Shown: positions 42,354 to 50,261 of the stretch, piece by piece
Position numbering within the stretch: the first letter of the stretch is position 1
Layout: each line of letters starts with the position of its first letter
NCBI RefSeq assembly: GCF_017220215.1
Contig: NZ_CP071129.1
Span: 992,001-1,056,000 of the forward strand
Direction of reading: 5' to 3'
DNA: 64,000 bases
Origin: Caballeronia sp. M1242
Lineage (GTDB): Bacteria; Pseudomonadota; Gammaproteobacteria; Burkholderiales; Burkholderiaceae
The notes under the pieces: generated by a model
Told to the model about the DNA's origin: nothing
The model's input: only the letters and a program-made list of their open reading frames with translations
The model's database searches: none
Program-made: the position numbers and the translations under genes

Positions 42354-43205
42354 ATGGGGCAGGTACTTTTCATCGTGTGGCGGGAAAGCGTCGAGGCGCT
42401 TCTCGTCGTCGGCATTCTGTACGCGTGGCTCAAGAACGGCGATCATCAGGCGCGTCGCGGCCTGCCTTATCTGTGGTTCGGCGTCGTGGCGGGATTGCTC
42501 GCGGCGGTCGGCCTCGGGGCAGCGCTGATCGGCTTTACCGAAGTCCTCTCCGGCAATGCTCAAGACTACTTTCAGACGGCGATGGTGCTCGTCGCGTGCG
42601 TGCTGATCGTGCAGATGGTGCTGTGGATGAAGCGCCACGGCCGCACGTTGAAACGCGACATGGAAACGTCGCTGCAAAAGACCACGCAGGACGGCCACTG
42701 GTGGGGCATCGCGCTGCTCGTCGCGCTCGCCATCGCGCGCGAAGGCAGCGAAACCGCCGTGTTCCTGTACGGCGTCGGCTTCGGGCAAACCGGGCACGTC
42801 GCGGCTTCGCAGTATGCGGCCATCATCATCGGATTCGGGCTCGCGCTCCTCACCTTCTACGTGCTTCAGCTCGGCGGCAAGGTGTTCTCGTGGCGCGCGT
42901 TCTTCCGCGTGACCGAGATCATGCTGCTGTTCCTCGCCGCGGGTCTCTTCGAGACGGGCGTCGACAAGCTGATCGACATGGAAGTGCTGCCCGTCATCGT
43001 CAATCAGATGTGGAACACCTCCGCGATCCTCGACGACTCCGGCACCTTCGGCTCGCTCGTCGCGACGCTCACGGGGTATCGCGCGCATCCGGCGGGGATG
43101 AACATCGTCGCGTATGCGGTGTACTGGATCGTCATCTATCTCCTGTTGCGCCGCTCGAATAGCCAGATGGCGCAGAAACAGAAGGCGGCCGGACGCCCGG
43201 CATGA
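42354..43205 (+). CDS. ftrC: FTR1-family iron permease FtrC
   Basis: A 283-residue seven-helix membrane protein with the two Fe-binding REXXE motifs of the OFeT/FTR1 family: RESVE at residues 10-14 and REGSE at about 129-133. It moves iron across the inner membrane. MGQVLFIVWRESVE is the usual start; the longer open frame is ignored. Its stop overlaps the ftrD start (ATGA), so the two are translationally coupled. Confidence 0.95.
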   Translation: MGQVLFIVWRESVEALLVVGILYAWLKNGDHQARRGLPYLWFGVVAGLLAAVGLGAALIGFTEVLSGNAQDYFQTAMVLVACVLIVQMVLWMKRHGRTLKRDMETSLQKTTQDGHWWGIALLVALAIAREGSETAVFLYGVGFGQTGHVAASQYAAIIIGFGLALLTFYVLQLGGKVFSWRAFFRVTEIMLLFLAAGLFETGVDKLIDMEVLPVIVNQMWNTSAILDDSGTFGSLVATLTGYRAHPAGMNIVAYAVYWIVIYLLLRRSNSQMAQKQKAAGRPA

Positions 43206-44629
43206 GCTCCTCGATGCAACAAAGCGTGCAACCCGATACGCAAGCCCAGAGCCGGCTGCAGCAAGCCGGCCACTGGATGCAACGGCACGGCAGCGTGATC
43301 CGCGGAATTCAGTGGGTCGTCGTTGCCGTGTATGCGTTTCTGATCATCGTTCCGGCCGTGCTGCCGCTGCCCGACGGCTCCGCGCATCTCTGGAACAACC
43401 TGACGCTCGCGGCGCAGTTCGTGTTCTGGGGCATCTGGTGGCCGTTCGTGCTCCTGTCGATGGTCATGCTCGGCCGCGTGTGGTGCGGCGTGCTGTGTCC
43501 CGAAGGCGCGCTGACCGAGTTCGCGAGCCGCTTCGGCCGCGGGCGCGCGATTCCGCACTGGATGCGCTGGGGCGGCTGGCCGTTCGTCGCGTTCGGACTC
43601 ACGACCATCTACGGCCAGATGGTCAGCGTCTATCAATATCCGAAGGCCGTGCTGCTCGTGCTCGGCGGCTCGACGGTCGCGGCGATCATCATCGGCCTGC
43701 TGTACGGCCGCGAGAAGCGCGTGTGGTGCAAGTATCTGTGTCCGGTCAACGGCGTGTTCTCGCTGCTCGCGCGTCTCGCGCCGTTTCACTACAAGGTCAG
43801 CGAAGACGCGTGGCGCCGCTCTTACAAGCAGGGCGAACACGGGCACCGCGTCATTCCGATCAACTGCGCGCCGCTCGTGCCGCTGCGCAACATGAAGGGC
43901 GCCGCGGATTGCCATATGTGCGGGCGTTGCAGCGGCCATCGCGATGCGATCGCGCTGACGTGGCGCTCGCCCGCCGAGGAAGTCGTGAAGCTCGGCGACA
44001 AGGCGGCGAATCCGTGGGACACCGCGCTGATTCTCTATGGCCTGCTCGGCATTGCCATCGGCGCGTTCCATTGGACGGTGAGCACGTGGTTCGTCGATCT
44101 GAAGCAGCTTTTCGCGGGCTGGCTGATCGATCACAACATCCTCTGGCCGCTCGACACCAACGCGCCGTGGTTTCTGTTCACGCATTATCCGGAACAGAAC
44201 GACGTCTTCTCGTGGCTCGACGGCACGATGGTCGTCGGCTACATCCTCGCGACGGCGCTCGTCTACGGCACGACGCTGCTCGGGCTCATCGCAATGGGCG
44301 CGCGCATGCTCGGGAAGCTGAACGCGACGCGGGTGCATCATCTGACGCTCGCGCTGATTCCGATTGCGGGCGTCGGCGTATTCCTCGGTCTTTCGGCGAC
44401 CACGGTTTCGCTTCTGCGCGCCGAGCACGTGCCGCTGTGGTGGGTCGCGGACTTGCGGCTCGCGCTTCTGGCCATCGCGAATGTGTGGAGCGCGTGGCTC
44501 GCGTGGCGCGTGACCGGGCGCTATGCGTCGACGCCTGGTCCCCGGCTGCTTTCGATGATATGGTTGATCGCGGCGCTGGCCGTGGTCGACAGCGCCTGGT
44601 ACCTGATGTTTTGGGGCTTTTCCCGATAA
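43202..44629 (+). CDS. ftrD: Membrane polyferredoxin FtrD (4Fe-4S, NapH-like)
   Basis: A 475-residue inner-membrane protein with about eight membrane helices. Cysteine motifs include WCGVLCPEGALTEF, WCKYLCPVNGVFS and CHMCGRCSGHRDAI, typical of NapH/CcoG-type polyferredoxins. In FtrABCD it is thought to take electrons from the FtrA-FtrB oxidation step during ferrous iron uptake. The long C-terminal membrane part (residues about 280-475) is larger than NapH. It starts inside the ftrC stop. Confidence 0.9.
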   Translation: MSSSMQQSVQPDTQAQSRLQQAGHWMQRHGSVIRGIQWVVVAVYAFLIIVPAVLPLPDGSAHLWNNLTLAAQFVFWGIWWPFVLLSMVMLGRVWCGVLCPEGALTEFASRFGRGRAIPHWMRWGGWPFVAFGLTTIYGQMVSVYQYPKAVLLVLGGSTVAAIIIGLLYGREKRVWCKYLCPVNGVFSLLARLAPFHYKVSEDAWRRSYKQGEHGHRVIPINCAPLVPLRNMKGAADCHMCGRCSGHRDAIALTWRSPAEEVVKLGDKAANPWDTALILYGLLGIAIGAFHWTVSTWFVDLKQLFAGWLIDHNILWPLDTNAPWFLFTHYPEQNDVFSWLDGTMVVGYILATALVYGTTLLGLIAMGARMLGKLNATRVHHLTLALIPIAGVGVFLGLSATTVSLLRAEHVPLWWVADLRLALLAIANVWSAWLAWRVTGRYASTPGPRLLSMIWLIAALAVVDSAWYLMFWGFSR

Positions 44630-44653
44630 CGCCAGCACGCGAGGGCGCGCCAA

Positions 44654-45067
44654 GTGAGAACGAAACCCGCACTGACCGACGACGACGTGTTAGCCATGGC
44701 CGCCGCCGCCGAGGCGCACGCGAAGCATCACAACTGGAACGTGACCATCGCCATCGTCGATGACGGCGGGCATCTGCTGCATCTGCATCGGCTGGAAGGA
44801 GCGGGCGCGAGCACGGTGGAAATGGCGACGGGCAAGGCGCGCACGGCCGTGCTCGGCCGCCGCGAGACGAAGGTCTACGAAGACACCATCAAGCAGGGGC
44901 GCACCGCGTTCCTCTCCGCGCCGATGACGGCGATGCTCGAAGGCGGCGTGCCGATTTTCGTCGGCACGGATATCGTCGGGGCGGTCGGCGTGTCGGGCGT
45001 GAAGTCGGATCAGGATGCACAGATCGCGCGCGCGGGTATCGCGGCGTTGGGAATCGAGAACGTCTGA
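44654..45067 (+). CDS. GlcG/HbpS-like (DUF336) protein
   Basis: A 137-residue protein of the GlcG/HbpS family (VTIAIVDDGGHLLHLHRLEGA, STVEMATGKARTAVLGRRE, GGVPIFVGTDIVGAVGVSG). Family members bind haem or related ligands, and Streptomyces HbpS is a haem-linked redox sensor. The start is a GTG 24 bp after ftrD, so it belongs to the same operon and ends at a terminator. A haem or iron role is inferred from the family and the operon. No signal peptide is seen, so it is cytosolic. Confidence 0.85.
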   Translation: MRTKPALTDDDVLAMAAAAEAHAKHHNWNVTIAIVDDGGHLLHLHRLEGAGASTVEMATGKARTAVLGRRETKVYEDTIKQGRTAFLSAPMTAMLEGGVPIFVGTDIVGAVGVSGVKSDQDAQIARAGIAALGIENV

Positions 45068-45090
45068 GTTCGCGGTTGATCGCAGATAGA

Positions 45091-45129
45091 AAAACGGCGC
45101 CGTCTCGCAAGAGATCGCGCCGTTTGTTT
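45091..45129 (+). terminator. Terminator of the ftr operon
   Basis: An AAACGGCGC / GCGCCGTTT stem with an interior loop begins 24 bp after the last stop of the operon and ends in GTTTGTTT. Confidence 0.75.
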
Positions 45130-45159
45130 AAGCGTTGGAGCGGCAAAAAAACGGCTTCG

Positions 45160-45260
45160 CTGGCTACCGACGACTGGCTGGTGTTTGCACGAAGGGGTCT
45201 AAATTCTCGCGTGCAAGTCGTCCTTGCTGGCTAAGGCCAAACACCTCTTGGCGAGGTGGT
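45160..45260. other. Structured non-coding stretch with alternative pairings
   Basis: No ORF of note lies here. Nested stems pair 45169-45174 with 45217-45222 and 45185-45191 with 45210-45216. A separate hairpin pairs 45242-45247 with 45253-45258. A competing 8-bp pairing joins 45180-45187 to 45238-45245 and excludes both. On the minus strand it is the 3' region of hemP and is followed by a T7 run at 45145-45151. It may be a small RNA or 3'-UTR element; this is unproven. Confidence 0.4.
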
Positions 45261-45297
45261 CCCCACAATACCCGGTACGTCCTGCTGTTCTTTCGCG

Positions 45298-45543
45298 CTA
45301 CTTCGTCAGGATGAGCTTGCCCAGACGCGTCGCGCGCAATTGATACGTTTCCCCGTTATGCACGATGGCGACATGGCTGCGGCCTTGCAGCAGCGCGTCG
45401 CTGCGCAACGACCGTTCGCTGTTGGCATCGTTCGCCGGGACGCGCTCCGCGGCTTCCGCCGGCGCCTTCGGGCGAGTAATGGCCGCGTCGCGAGCAAGCG
45501 GGCGGCGCAGCCTGAGCGTGGTGGATCGCGGCGTGTCGGTCAT
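45298..45543 (-). CDS. hemP: Hemin uptake protein HemP
   Basis: A small cytosolic protein of 81 residues from this start. The C-terminal half carries the HemP signature SDALLQGRSHVAIVHNGETYQLRATRLGKLIL. In Burkholderia, HemP is Fur-regulated and needed for haem acquisition and signalling. The frame also opens at 45591 (97 residues), but that ATG touches a probable -10 box, so the internal ATG of MTDTPRST was preferred; this choice is uncertain. No haem transporter genes are adjacent. Confidence 0.85.
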   Translation of the reverse strand: MTDTPRSTTLRLRRPLARDAAITRPKAPAEAAERVPANDANSERSLRSDALLQGRSHVAIVHNGETYQLRATRLGKLILTK

Positions 45544-45589
45544 GTCGGTCGTGTCGGTCGGAAAGTGCTGTCGTTGATTCGTTGGACCC

Positions 45590-45619
45590 ATAGTAAATGA
45601 TAACTATTCCTATTTGCAA
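45590..45619 (-). promoter_or_regulatory. Fur box and promoter of hemP
   Basis: On the minus strand, TTGCAA (45614-45619) and TACTAT (45590-45595) are spaced 18 bp. Between them lies the AT-rich Fur-box-like AAATGATAACTATTCCTATT (45596-45615, plus-strand reading). A Fur dimer would sit between the -35 and -10. Confidence 0.65.
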
Positions 45620-45675
45620 CTAAGGCTTTCCGATGAAAACGCGGCTTCCGATAGCCGCGCTTCATCCGTCGTGCG

Positions 45676-46164
45676 TCAGTGGAGCGGACTCTCGCCCGTG
45701 CGCCCGTGCGCGTACTGCCGAATGAGCCTCACCGTATCGATATCCGACTCGCGATACGCCGATTTCACGATCTCCTGCGTCTGCCGCTCGTCGGGCGTGG
45801 AGTTCTCCCTCTCGGGCAGCGTCGTGCTGTAGGTGAAGCGCAGGAAAAGCTGTAGGGCGTCGGGCTGCTCGATAGCCATCGTGAGCGAGCCGCCGACGTG
45901 CTCGGCAGTTGGCAGGATGTCGTAGCGCACGCTGTTGTGCGGATCGAGCGTCACGCGGTCTCGCACCACGGCCTGACCGTAGTGCAGCTCGCGCTCCATC
46001 ACATCGCCTTCGCGGAAAAGGATTGCGCAGCTATCGAGGCCCAGCACGAAAAGCTGCGGCTGTTCCGCGCGCAGCACGAGGCCTTCCCACAGTTGCTCGC
46101 GCGTCAGCGAGTCGACGAGCGGGTTCGTCGGATCGTTAATCTGGATCAGGTGTTCGAAATTCAA
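45676..46164 (-). CDS. SRPBCC family protein (AtaL-like, DUF1857)
   Basis: A 162-residue soluble protein that reads as a complete SRPBCC helix-grip fold of the AtaL/DUF1857 type: FEHLIQINDPTNPLVDSLTREQLWEGLVLRAEQP at the start, VRDRVTLDPHNSVRYDI in the middle, and a helix with SAYRESDIDTVRLIRQYA at the end. Such folds bind hydrophobic ligands; no reaction is known for this subfamily. The neighbouring OsmC gene lies 33 bp upstream on the same strand, so both may be co-transcribed. Confidence 0.8.
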   Translation of the reverse strand: MNFEHLIQINDPTNPLVDSLTREQLWEGLVLRAEQPQLFVLGLDSCAILFREGDVMERELHYGQAVVRDRVTLDPHNSVRYDILPTAEHVGGSLTMAIEQPDALQLFLRFTYSTTLPERENSTPDERQTQEIVKSAYRESDIDTVRLIRQYAHGRTGESPLH

Positions 46165-46197
46165 GACGACGTTTCCTTGGACGTTCGTGACGCCCGG

Positions 46198-46605
46198 TCA
46201 CACCGGTTCGGCGGGAACGAGCCCCGAGTCGATGCGAATGGCACCGACGAGAACCTTGTGCATCGGGCAGGCATTGGCAATTTGCAAGAGACGTTCCCGT
46301 TGCGCTTCGTCGAGCGGGCCGTCCAGCGAGATGCGGCGGTCGATCACGGTGCCGTCCGCCGTGGTGTTCATCGACAGCTCGACGCGCAGTGACGTGAGCG
46401 GCCAGCCTTTGCGCTTCGCGTACATGCGCAGCGTGATGGACGTGCACGCGCCGAGGCTCGACAGGAGGAGCGACGAAGGCTGCGGCGCCGAATCCGCGCC
46501 GCCGAGACTAGCCGGCTCGTCGGCGAACCACGTATGCGTGCCGTCTTCGAGGCGGGTTTCGTAATCGGCGCTGCCGATGGTGGCGGTCACGACGGGAGCG
46601 GACAT
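46198..46605 (-). CDS. OsmC-family protein
   Basis: A 135-residue protein with the two redox cysteines of the OsmC/Ohr superfamily, in LSSLGACTSITLRMYAKRKGW and IANACPMHKVL. Ohr and OsmC reduce organic hydroperoxides by thiol chemistry. The sequence is nearer the YhfA-like OsmC group than Ohr, so the substrate is uncertain. It is cytosolic, with no signal peptide. It lies between pirin and the SRPBCC gene on the same strand. Confidence 0.88.
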   Translation of the reverse strand: MSAPVVTATIGSADYETRLEDGTHTWFADEPASLGGADSAPQPSSLLLSSLGACTSITLRMYAKRKGWPLTSLRVELSMNTTADGTVIDRRISLDGPLDEAQRERLLQIANACPMHKVLVGAIRIDSGLVPAEPV

Positions 46606-46731
46606 GCGCGTTTCCTCGGATTTATCGATGACAAGCGCGAAAAGACGGCGCCGGCCGAACGGTCATTGTGACGCAATGTACCCGTTCTTGCCGCGCCGTC
46701 GCGCATTATTTCAACGCTGCGATACGCCCGC

Positions 46732-47598
46732 TCAGTGCGTGATCGCGCCCATGCGGCCCGCCTGAAAGTCGATCACGGCCTGACGAATCTCGTCTTCCGT
46801 GTTCATCACGAACGGGCCATAGCGCACGACCGGCTCCTTCAGCGGCACGCCGCCGAACAGCAGCACTTCGGCGGGCTCGTCTCCTGCGGCGAGCGTGATC
46901 GTATCGGCATCGTCGCGGAAGATGATCATCTGCTGCGCGCGCACCGGCTGGCGCTGCGGACCGTACAGCGCGGTGCCCGAGAGGCTGTAGGCGAACACGC
47001 GGAAATCGCGCGGCACGCGATGCTCGATGGTCGCGCCCGGTTGCAGCGAGAAATGCTGATACAGGATGGGCGTGCGCGTTTCGATCGCGGCCTTCACGCC
47101 GAGCGCTTCGCCCGCGATCACCTTCACGCGCACTTTGCCGTCCTCGCTCGTCGCCACGGGAATGCGTTCGGACGGGATCTCCTGGTAATGCGGCGCGATC
47201 ATCTTGTCGCGCTTGGGCAGATTCACCCACAGTTGCAGCCCGTGCACGCGCCCGCCGCGCTGCGCGAACGCTTCGCCCGGCATTTCGCTGTGCACGACGC
47301 CCGCGCCGGCGGTCATCCATTGCACGTCGCCTGGACGCAGCGTGCCGGAATGCCCGGCCGAATCCTTGTGGCCGAACTCGCCTTCGAGCATGTACGTCAC
47401 CGTTTCGAAGCCGCGATGCGGGTGATCGGGCGCGCCTTTCGCCTCGCCGGGCGCGTAGTCGATCGGGCCCATCTCGTCGAGCAACAGGAACGGATCGAAG
47501 TCCATCAGAAGGCGCGTCGGAAACGGGCGATGCACGACGAATCCGCCGCCTTCGACGGTGCGCATGGCGGGAATGATGCTCGAAATGGTGCGGCTCAT
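46732..47598 (-). CDS. Pirin family protein
   Basis: A 288-residue bicupin. The metal-binding N-terminal cupin is clear (DHPHRGFETVTYMLEGEFGHKDS, VQWMTAGAGVVHSEMP) and the C-terminal cupin follows (AYSLSGTALYG, VLLFGGVPLKEPVVRYGPFVMNT). Pirins bind Fe and some act as quercetin dioxygenases or redox regulators. The start MSRTISSIIPAMRTVEGGGF was chosen over a longer frame. It is divergent from a LysR gene, a common pairing for pirins. Confidence 0.93.
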   Translation of the reverse strand: MSRTISSIIPAMRTVEGGGFVVHRPFPTRLLMDFDPFLLLDEMGPIDYAPGEAKGAPDHPHRGFETVTYMLEGEFGHKDSAGHSGTLRPGDVQWMTAGAGVVHSEMPGEAFAQRGGRVHGLQLWVNLPKRDKMIAPHYQEIPSERIPVATSEDGKVRVKVIAGEALGVKAAIETRTPILYQHFSLQPGATIEHRVPRDFRVFAYSLSGTALYGPQRQPVRAQQMIIFRDDADTITLAAGDEPAEVLLFGGVPLKEPVVRYGPFVMNTEDEIRQAVIDFQAGRMGAITH

Positions 47599-47627
47599 GA
47601 TGTTTTGCCTCGCTTCGCCATTAGGGG

Positions 47628-47658
47628 AATAGCGATAAATGTGAAACACGAAGCTATT
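47628..47658. promoter_or_regulatory. Inverted repeat in the pirin/LysR divergent promoter
   Basis: AATAGC at 47628-47633 and GCTATT at 47653-47658 form 6-bp arms around an AT-rich centre in the 167-bp divergent gap. It is a possible LysR-regulator site; no experimental support is visible from sequence. Confidence 0.35.
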
Positions 47659-47765
47659 ATATGAGCCGTATTTGTGGGTAAAAGACGCCGCAGCGCAATG
47701 GATTGTCCTGCTGCGATAAACAAACCGGCCTCGCGCCGGCGACAACAGCCAGAGCCGCACACGCC

Positions 47766-48728
47766 ATGACATCCGATTCGCACGATCTCAACGATCTGAT
47801 GTACTTCTCGCACGTCGTCGAACACGGCGGTTTTTCCGCGGCCGAGCGCGTGCTGGGCATTTCGAAGTCGCGGCTGTCTCGGCGCGTGTCGGAACTGGAG
47901 GCATCGCTCGGCGTGCGGCTCTTGCAGCGTTCCACGCGCAAGCTCGCGCTCACCGAAGCAGGACAACTGTTCTACCAGCACTGCCAGGCGATGCTCGCCG
48001 AGGCGCAGGCCGCCGTCAACGTCGTGCAGAGCCTGCGCGATTCGCCGCGCGGCACCGTGCGCGTGAGCGTGCCCGTGACCATCGCGCAGACCTTCCTCGC
48101 GGCCGTCATGCCCGACTTCATGCATCGCTATCCGGAAGTGCGCGTCGTGTTGCGCGTGACGAACCGCGTCGTGGATCTCTTCGAGGACGCCATCGACGTC
48201 GCGCTGCGCGTGCGCTCGGAGCCGCCCGCGAGTTCCAACGTCGTCGCGCGGCCGCTGTGGCGCACGCAGCAGATGCTGGTTGCCGCGCCCTCGCTGCTCA
48301 AGCCGAACGCGCCGCCGATGAGCGTCGCGGACCTCGCGCAATACGACACGCTCGACATGCCATCGGCGGACGGGCGGCACGTGTATCGCCTCATCGCGCC
48401 CGACGGCACACGTCACGAGTTCGAGCACGAGCCGCGGCTCGTGACCGCCGACCTTTCGATGATTCGCGAAGCCGTGATGCGCGGTGTCGGCATCGCGGCG
48501 TTGCCCGAGATGATGTACGGCGCGCCGCTCCGAAGCGGGCAGCTCTCGCCCGTGATGCCGGGCTGGACCTTTCCGACGCCGCAGCTTTACGCCGTGTTCC
48601 TGTCGCGGCAGGGCATGGTCCCGGCTATTCGCGCGTTCGTCGATTTTCTCGTCGAATGCATCGACGACGGCAAGCGCTTTCCCGGCGAATGTCCGGTCAT
48701 CGAGCCTGCCGAGCAGGAGACGGTTTAG
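47766..48728 (+). CDS. LysR-family transcriptional regulator
   Basis: A 320-residue regulator with N-terminal helix-turn-helix (LNDLMYFSHVVEHGGFSAAERVLGISKSRLSRRVSELEASLGVRLLQRSTRKL) and a C-terminal substrate-binding domain. The AaeR/DsdC-like wording VVDLFEDAIDVALRVRSEPPAS suggests the CrgA/AaeR group, which often answers to aromatic or electrophilic compounds. The start MTSDSHDLNDL lies 167 bp from the divergent pirin gene, its likely target. Confidence 0.92.
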   Translation: MTSDSHDLNDLMYFSHVVEHGGFSAAERVLGISKSRLSRRVSELEASLGVRLLQRSTRKLALTEAGQLFYQHCQAMLAEAQAAVNVVQSLRDSPRGTVRVSVPVTIAQTFLAAVMPDFMHRYPEVRVVLRVTNRVVDLFEDAIDVALRVRSEPPASSNVVARPLWRTQQMLVAAPSLLKPNAPPMSVADLAQYDTLDMPSADGRHVYRLIAPDGTRHEFEHEPRLVTADLSMIREAVMRGVGIAALPEMMYGAPLRSGQLSPVMPGWTFPTPQLYAVFLSRQGMVPAIRAFVDFLVECIDDGKRFPGECPVIEPAEQETV

Positions 48729-48842
48729 CATCGCTTCAGACATTGAAGCACGCGTTTGCGATGCAGAGATTCAATCGCGCGGAATCTTGTACGGCAAAAT
48801 CGGCGGCGTTATATTGAGGTCTCTTTCGCTAAGGAGCTTCTT

Positions 48843-48962
48843 ATGCGAAAACTGACGGCTACTCTGATAGTTAGCCTGATAGGGCTGATCGCGCTGTCCG
48901 TGTCGACCACGGCTGCCGCATGTGACGGTTCTGGCGGCTCAGGGTATTCGAGCCCGAAGTAA
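48843..48962 (+). CDS. Small exported peptide, 39 aa
   Basis: MRKLTATLIVSLIGLIALSV is a signal peptide followed by TTAAAC and a 13-residue mature tail (CDGSGGSGYSSPK). A textbook AAGGAG ribosome site lies 8 nt upstream, and a strong terminator follows 30 bp after the stop, so it appears to be a complete small gene. The Cys after AAA could be lipidated, although the lipobox lacks the usual Leu. Function unknown. Confidence 0.65.
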   Translation: MRKLTATLIVSLIGLIALSVSTTAAACDGSGGSGYSSPK

Positions 48963-48996
48963 TCGTCTCGCCCGAATGCGCCGAGTGCGCACGAAA

Positions 48997-49026
48997 AAAG
49001 GCCTTCATCCGACGATGAAGGCCTTT
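48997..49026. terminator. Bidirectional terminator between the small peptide gene and exbD
   Basis: A 12-13 bp perfect stem around AAAGGCCTTCATC with a CGAC loop, A6 on the left and TTTT on the right. Confidence 0.85.
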
Positions 49027-49051
49027 TGCTTTGTCGCGCGTTGTCGGCCGC

Positions 49052-49474
49052 TTACTTGGCGCTCTTCGGCTGCGTCACGAAACCGATCTTCGACAAGCCG
49101 CCCGCCTGCGCGGCGGACATCACATCGGCGACGCGCTCATACGGCACCTTGCGATCCGCGCGCAGGCGCAATTCCGGCTGCGGCGTCTTTTTCGACGCCT
49201 GCGCGATGCGCGCGTCGAGCGCTGCGTCGTCGATCTTCTGGTCGTTCCAGAGAATCGTGCCGTCGGCCTCTATCGCGACGTCGACATGCGCGGGCTTTTC
49301 GTCCTGCGGCTGGCTGCTCGCGTGCGGCAAGTCGATCTTCACCGCGTGATGCATCGCGGGAATGGTCACCAGAAAAATGATGAGGAGAACGAGCATGACG
49401 TCGACGAGCGGCGTCATGTTGATCTCGCTCATCATGCCGTCGTCTTCGTCGCCGGCGAATGGGCTCATGGCCAT
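49052..49474 (-). CDS. exbD: Biopolymer transport protein ExbD
   Basis: A 140-residue inner-membrane protein with one N-terminal helix (LVDVMLVLLIIFLVTIP) containing the proton-path Asp25 and a periplasmic C-terminal domain (LRLRADRKVPYERVADVMSAAQ). With ExbB it converts proton motive force into TonB movement. Last gene of tonB-exbB-exbD on this strand, 12 bp after exbB. Confidence 0.94.
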   Translation of the reverse strand: MAMSPFAGDEDDGMMSEINMTPLVDVMLVLLIIFLVTIPAMHHAVKIDLPHASSQPQDEKPAHVDVAIEADGTILWNDQKIDDAALDARIAQASKKTPQPELRLRADRKVPYERVADVMSAAQAGGLSKIGFVTQPKSAK

Positions 49475-49486
49475 GCGAACCTCCGC

Positions 49487-50233
49487 TTAGCTTGCGCGCG
49501 TCGCAAGACGCAGGCTGTCGGATTGCCCGGTCGTCGCGCGCTTGGTCGACGACAGCTTCGAGCCCGTGACGAAGAACGCGTGCAGGCCGTGCGCGAAGCG
49601 GTTCAGCTTGGTCACGATGCTCTTGTTCGCGCGGGTGAGGGCGTTGTAGCCGAGCACCGCCGGAATCGCGACGAAGAGGCCGAACGCGGTCATGATGAGC
49701 GATTCGCCGACCGGGCCCGCGACCTGATCGATCGACGTTTGCCCCGTCGCGCCGATGGTCAGGAGCGCGTGATAAATGCCCCACACCGTGCCGAACAGTC
49801 CGACGAACGGCGACGTGCTGCCGATCGACGCCAGCACCGCGAGCCCCGCCTGCATCCGGCCGACGCCTTCGTCCATCACGTCTTTCAGGCAGCGCGTGAT
49901 CCAGTCGGAGACATCCATGCGATCGTGCAGATGCGGCTGCGTCTGGTGATGATGGTCCGCCGCTTCCTGGCCTGCGAGCGCGAGCGCGAGGAACGGGTTG
50001 TCCGCTGCGCTCGACGACTGCGCGCCCAGTTTCTGGATGCCGTCGTTGAAATCGTCCGAATGCCAGAACGCCTGCTCCGCGTTCTTCGTCAGGCGCTTGA
50101 GCCGCACGACGTTCCACGCCTTCACGACGATCACCGTCCACGAGAGCACCGACATGATGACGAGCGCGAGCGCGATGCCGCGCGTCACGAAATCGCCTTG
50201 CGCCCAGACGTGCGCAATTCCGTAGTTTTGCAT
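49487..50233 (-). CDS. exbB: Biopolymer transport protein ExbB (MotA/TolQ family)
   Basis: A 248-residue proton-channel protein with three membrane helices: near residues 18-40, LAVLASIGSTSPFVGLFGTVWGIY and SLIMTAFGLFVAIPAVLGYNAL. The last two carry the MotA/TolQ/ExbB signature (FVGLFGTVWGI; AVLGYNAL). It energises TonB with ExbD. It lies 28 bp after tonB and 12 bp before exbD. Confidence 0.94.
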   Translation of the reverse strand: MQNYGIAHVWAQGDFVTRGIALALVIMSVLSWTVIVVKAWNVVRLKRLTKNAEQAFWHSDDFNDGIQKLGAQSSSAADNPFLALALAGQEAADHHHQTQPHLHDRMDVSDWITRCLKDVMDEGVGRMQAGLAVLASIGSTSPFVGLFGTVWGIYHALLTIGATGQTSIDQVAGPVGESLIMTAFGLFVAIPAVLGYNALTRANKSIVTKLNRFAHGLHAFFVTGSKLSSTKRATTGQSDSLRLATRAS

Positions 50234-50261
50234 TGCTGTTTCCTTGTTTCCAAAAAACCGG

